In this document: positions 60,800-64,000 of the stretch, piece by piece
How positions within the stretch are numbered: the stretch's first letter is position 1
Layout of the letters: each line of letters starts with the position of its first letter
Assembly: GCF_022664465.1 (NCBI RefSeq)
Contig: NZ_JAKREV010000001.1
Coordinates: 496,001 to 560,000, forward strand
Reading direction: 5' to 3'
Length of the DNA: 64,000 nt
Source: Sphingomonas hankookensis
GTDB taxonomy: Bacteria > Pseudomonadota > Alphaproteobacteria > Sphingomonadales > Sphingomonadaceae
Program-made: the position numbers and the translations under genes
Notes under the pieces: generated by a model
What the model was told of the DNA's origin: nothing
The model's database searches: none
Seen by the model: only the letters and a program-made list of their open reading frames with translations

Positions 60800-62230
60800 T
60801 TGGGCGCAACCAATTCCGCGACGCCTGTCGTCACCCGTTTCGCGCCGTCGCCGACCGGTTTCCTCCATATCGGCGGCGCCCGCACTGCGCTGTTCAACTG
60901 GCTGTATGCCCGTCGCCATGGCGGCCGGTTTCTGCTGCGGATCGAGGATACCGATCGCGCGCGCTCGACCCAGCCGGCGATCGACGCGATTCTCGACGGC
61001 ATGCGCTGGCTCGGCCTCGACTGGGACGGCGACGCCGTATTCCAGTTCGCGCGTGCCGATCGCCATGCCGCCATCGCCAAGCAATTGCTCGACGCGGGCC
61101 ACGCCTATCGCTGCTACGCCACGCCGGAGGAACTGACCGCGCTGCGCGAAGAACAGCGCGCCGCGGGCAAGCCGATCCGCTACGACGGCCGCTGGCGCGA
61201 CCGTCCGGCCGAGGACGCCCCCGAAGGCGCCCCGTTCGTCGTCCGGCTGAAGGCGCCGAAGGAAGGCGCCGTCACCATCCCGGATCAGGTGCAGGGCGAA
61301 GTCACCGTCGCCAATGCCGAACTCGACGATTTCGTCCTGCTCCGCTCGGACGGCACGCCGACCTATATGCTCGCGGTCGTGGTCGACGATCACGACATGG
61401 GCGTCACCCATGTCATTCGCGGCGACGATCACCTCAACAACGCCTTTCGCCAGCTCGCGCTGATCCGCGCGATGGACGCGGTCGAGGGCAGTTGGCCCGA
61501 TCCGGTCTACGCCCATGTCCCCCTGATCCACGGCGCCGATGGTGCCAAGCTGTCGAAGCGTCACGGCGCGCTGGGTGTCGAGGCCTATCGCGACGAGCTG
61601 GGCGTGCTGCCCGAAGCGCTGAACAACTATCTGCTGCGTCTTGGCTGGGGCCATGGCGACGAAGAGATCATCAGCCGGGACCGCGCGACCGAGGTGTTCG
61701 ACCTGTCGGGCGTCGGCCGTTCGCCGTCGCGCTTCGATACGAAGAAGCTGCTGAACCTCAACGGCCACTATATCCGCGAGGCCGACGATGCGCGGCTGAC
61801 CGACCTCGTTGCCGAACGGCTGCCGGATGGAATCGAGCGCGATCTGCTGCACCGCGCCATGCCGGTGCTGAAGGTCCGCGCCGCCGATATCAACGAACTC
61901 GCCGCCAACGCCGCCTTCTTCTTCAAGTCGCGCCCGCTGGCGATGGACGACGGCGCGACCGCGCTGCTGACTTCGGACGCTCGTGCGATTTTGTCGCAGT
62001 TGCACGCCAAGCTTGACGCACTCGCAGCATGGGATACGGAGACGATCGAAGCTGCGGTACGCGAAGTGGCGGAGGCAGCGGGGTTGAAGCTGGGTGCCGC
62101 CGCGCAACCGCTTCGCGCCGCGCTGACGGGTTCGCGCACCTCACCGGGTATCTTCGACGTGCTCGCCCTGCTGGGCCGCGACGAAAGCCTGGGCCGCATC
62201 AAAGACCAGATGGCCGCACCGGCCGCATAA
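60800..62230 (+). CDS. gltX: Glutamyl-tRNA synthetase
   Basis: The 476-residue class I synthetase charges tRNA-Glu. The HIGH motif appears as [19 protein letters not shown] near residue 13 and the KMSKS equivalent as [18 protein letters not shown] near residue 250. [10 protein letters not shown] is also characteristic. TTG 60800 is preferred because GGGAG lies 9 bp upstream and the N-terminus fits the family; an upstream ATG at 60722 would add an unrelated 26 residues. It is divergent from comEC and followed by gltA after 18 bp. Confidence 0.94.
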   Translation: MGATNSATPVVTRFAPSPTGFLHIGGARTALFNWLYARRHGGRFLLRIEDTDRARSTQPAIDAILDGMRWLGLDWDGDAVFQFARADRHAAIAKQLLDAGHAYRCYATPEELTALREEQRAAGKPIRYDGRWRDRPAEDAPEGAPFVVRLKAPKEGAVTIPDQVQGEVTVANAELDDFVLLRSDGTPTYMLAVVVDDHDMGVTHVIRGDDHLNNAFRQLALIRAMDAVEGSWPDPVYAHVPLIHGADGAKLSKRHGALGVEAYRDELGVLPEALNNYLLRLGWGHGDEEIISRDRATEVFDLSGVGRSPSRFDTKKLLNLNGHYIREADDARLTDLVAERLPDGIERDLLHRAMPVLKVRAADINELAANAAFFFKSRPLAMDDGATALLTSDARAILSQLHAKLDALAAWDTETIEAAVREVAEAAGLKLGAAAQPLRAALTGSRTSPGIFDVLALLGRDESLGRIKDQMAAPAA

Positions 62231-62248
62231 CGAGACAGGAGACGCCAC

Positions 62249-63532
62249 ATGGCCGATAACGCGAAACTGCAGGTTGCGGGCAAGGACGTCGAATTTCCGG
62301 TTCGATCGGGCACGATCGGTCCGGACGTCATCGATATCCGCAAGCTGTACGCGCAGACGGGTAACTTCACCTACGACCCCGGCTTCACCTCGACCGCCAG
62401 CTGCGACTCGGCGCTGACCTATATCGATGGCGATGAAGGCGTGCTGCTGCACCGCGGCTATCCGATCGGGCAGCTGGCCGAAGAGTCGAGCTTCATGGAA
62501 GTCGCCTATCTCCTGCTGAACGGCGAACTGCCGTCGGGCGAAGAACTGGACAAGTTCACCGGCACGATCACGCGCCACACCATGCTGCACGAACAGTTGG
62601 CCGGCTTCTATCGCGGCTTCCGTCGCGACGCACACCCGATGGCAGTGATGTGCGGCGTCGTCGGCGCGCTGTCGGCCTTCTATCACGACTCGACCGACAT
62701 TACCGATCCGCACCAGCGGATGGTCGCGTCGCACCGCCTGATCGCCAAGATGCCGACGATCGCCGCCATGGCGTACAAGTACAGCGTCGGTCAGCCGTTC
62801 ATCTATCCGAAGAACGACCTGAGCTACACCGGCAACTTCCTGCGCATGACCTTCGGCGTGCCGGCGGAAGAATATGAGGTGAACCCGGTCGTCGAAAAGG
62901 CGCTGGACCGCATCTTCATCCTGCATGCCGACCACGAACAGAACGCCTCGACCTCGACCGTGCGCCTTGCCGGTTCGTCGGGTGCGAACCCGTTCGCGTG
63001 CATCGCAGCCGGCATCGCCTGCCTGTGGGGTCCGGCGCATGGCGGCGCGAACGAAGCCGCGCTCAACATGCTGCGCGAAATCGGTACGCCCGACCGCATC
63101 CCGGAATATATCGCCCGTGCCAAGAACAAGGACGATCCGTTCCGCCTGATGGGCTTCGGTCACCGCGTGTACAAGAACTACGACCCGCGCGCGACGGTCA
63201 TGCAGAAGACCGTGCGTGAAGTGTTCGATTCGCTGGGCGTCAACGACCCCGTGTTCGAAACCGCGCTGCAGCTGGAAGAGATCGCGCTCAACGACGATTA
63301 CTTCCGCGAGAAGAAGCTGTTCCCGAACGTCGACTTCTATTCGGGCGTGATCCTGTCGGCGATCGGTTTCCCGACCACGATGTTCACTGCGCTGTTCGCG
63401 CTCGCCCGCACCGTCGGCTGGGTAGCACAGTGGAACGAGATGATCTCGGACCCCGAACAGAAGATCGGCCGCCCGCGCCAGCTCTATACCGGCCCTACGC
63501 AGCGCGACTATCTGCCCGTGGGCAAGCGCTGA
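62249..63532 (+). CDS. gltA: Citrate synthase
   Basis: The 427-residue hexameric-type citrate synthase condenses oxaloacetate with acetyl-CoA to start the TCA cycle. The signature [20 protein letters not shown] with active-site His is near residue 230. A second His lies in [15 protein letters not shown] near residue 270, and the catalytic Asp region is [18 protein letters not shown]. The N-terminal [20 protein letters not shown] is normal for proteobacteria. It is followed by a small membrane protein gene after one base. Confidence 0.97.
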   Translation: MADNAKLQVAGKDVEFPVRSGTIGPDVIDIRKLYAQTGNFTYDPGFTSTASCDSALTYIDGDEGVLLHRGYPIGQLAEESSFMEVAYLLLNGELPSGEELDKFTGTITRHTMLHEQLAGFYRGFRRDAHPMAVMCGVVGALSAFYHDSTDITDPHQRMVASHRLIAKMPTIAAMAYKYSVGQPFIYPKNDLSYTGNFLRMTFGVPAEEYEVNPVVEKALDRIFILHADHEQNASTSTVRLAGSSGANPFACIAAGIACLWGPAHGGANEAALNMLREIGTPDRIPEYIARAKNKDDPFRLMGFGHRVYKNYDPRATVMQKTVREVFDSLGVNDPVFETALQLEEIALNDDYFREKKLFPNVDFYSGVILSAIGFPTTMFTALFALARTVGWVAQWNEMISDPEQKIGRPRQLYTGPTQRDYLPVGKR

Positions 63533-63533
63533 C

Positions 63534-63740
63534 ATGCGCTACGTCCGGCGCACGCTTACGATCGTTGGCGCGATCCTCGCGTTCGTCGGACTGTTCTGGC
63601 TGGGTCAGGGGATGGGGATCATCCGCTGGCCCGCCAGTTCCTTCATGATCGACCAGTATCTCTGGGTCGTCAGCGGATCGGTGATCGCTGCGCTGGGCCT
63701 GTTGCTGGTACTGATCGCGCGCCGCTTGCCGCGTCGCTGA
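63534..63740 (+). CDS. Small two-helix membrane protein
   Basis: The 68-residue product has two predicted transmembrane helices (LTIVGAILAFVGLFWLGQG and LWVVSGSVIAALGLLLVLIA, residues about 8-26 and 43-62), with short basic ends. It starts one base after gltA stops, so it is probably co-transcribed. Similar small membrane proteins occur downstream of citrate synthase in sphingomonads. Function is unknown. Confidence 0.7.
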   Translation: MRYVRRTLTIVGAILAFVGLFWLGQGMGIIRWPASSFMIDQYLWVVSGSVIAALGLLLVLIARRLPRR

Positions 63741-63958
63741 CTATACTCGCTGCGCCTCCGGCGGGCACAAGCGCGAAATTTGCGCGAATTTTCCTGTTAG
63801 ACTTTCGGATGACGTCCAAGCAGCCGAAGGTTAACGGCGCGTCCCGGCTGTTGACGTCGATCCGCCAAAACCGCGCCGGGATCGTTAACGTCCGGCGCTG
63901 ATACGCCCACGACGCCGCTGCTGGCCGCGGCAACGCCTCCTCTGTGCTTAAATCGATC

Positions 63959-64000
63959 TTAAGGCTGCACTGCGAAGCCGATCCCCAGTTCCTTGGGGGT
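63959..64000 (-). CDS. Possible 3' end of a minus-strand gene
   Basis: From the window end to a TAA at 63959-63961, the minus strand reads TPKELGIGFAVQP and a stop in one open frame. This looks like the C-terminus of a gene that lies mostly beyond the window, but 14 codons are too few to identify it. The preceding plus-strand gap (63741-63958) holds no gene I can support; it has a weak GCGCGAAATTTGCGCG palindrome. Confidence 0.35.
   Translation of the reverse strand, partial: TPKELGIGFAVQP

Noticed and set aside
63670-63933. 87-codon minus-strand frame at the right end
   Set aside because: No motif, overlaps the small membrane protein, and composition is random for this GC content.

Overview
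The window is GC-rich (roughly two thirds G+C), almost fully coding, and carries gene orders and families typical of an alphaproteobacterium of the Sphingomonadaceae (Sphingomonas or a close relative). The supports are TonB-dependent receptors with SapC, cupin-like and tryptophan-halogenase-like partners, the rpmH-rnpA-yidD-yidC-engB order, a UPF0262 gene, a DUF934/APS-reductase-type sulfur operon, and many short palindromic intergenic repeats. I see no prophage, insertion sequence or CRISPR array. One tRNA (Leu, anticodon CAA) is present. Species cannot be fixed from the sequence alone.

Layout. 1-4685: 3' end of a TonB-dependent receptor, then SapC, a cupin/JmjC-like protein and a flavin-dependent halogenase (FDH) overlapping by 4 nt. 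4690-5666: PilZ protein, tRNA-Leu and a DUF805 membrane protein. 5759-10848: ComM ATPase, then the ribosomal protein L34/RNase P/YidD/YidC/EngB block. 11129-31743: mixed housekeeping and accessory genes (ExoD, GST, hydrolases, YitT, PAS/MCP protein, Asd, DPP IV-type peptidase, hydroxyacid dehydrogenase, exported HIT protein, nitronate monooxygenase, glycosyltransferase, SelO, an aldehyde dehydrogenase of AstD type). 30955-35420: siroheme and assimilatory sulfur reduction (CobA/SumT, DUF2849, CysI, RidA, DUF934, CysH). 36061-44746: a nine-gene minus-strand operon resembling the 3-keto-glycoside pathway (transporter, three TIM-barrel isomerase/lyase-like proteins, Gfo/Idh/MocA dehydrogenase, cytochrome c, DUF1080 hydrolase, GMC dehydrogenase and its Tat-exported small subunit). 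44887-50850: four tandem FDH-family genes, all on the minus strand with 4-nt overlaps. 51205-54549: a large TonB-dependent receptor, divergent from the FDH quartet. 54651-63740: DnaB, UPF0262, a GH25-like protein, cytidine and dCTP deaminases, ComEC, GltX, citrate synthase and a small membrane protein.

The most interesting region is 36061-54549. A receptor, four FDH-like flavoproteins and a keto-glycoside catabolic operon sit together. Two LacI/GalR-type palindromes 21 bp apart lie in the gap before the catabolic operon. One of the four FDH paralogues has lost both catalytic residues and the FAD-binding signature, so it may be a non-catalytic partner. I read the region as a glycoside or aryl-glycoside uptake and processing locus in which FDH proteins act on the cargo or aglycone; that role is inference.

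Two families of palindromic intergenic elements recur. Family A has eight sites and carries a CACCCCAGCGAAGGCTGGGG or CACCCCGGACTTGATCCGGGG-like core. Family B has four sites and carries CTCCCC...GGGGAGG arms. One family B copy lies in frame inside comEC and appears to be translated; another forms the comEC 3' end.
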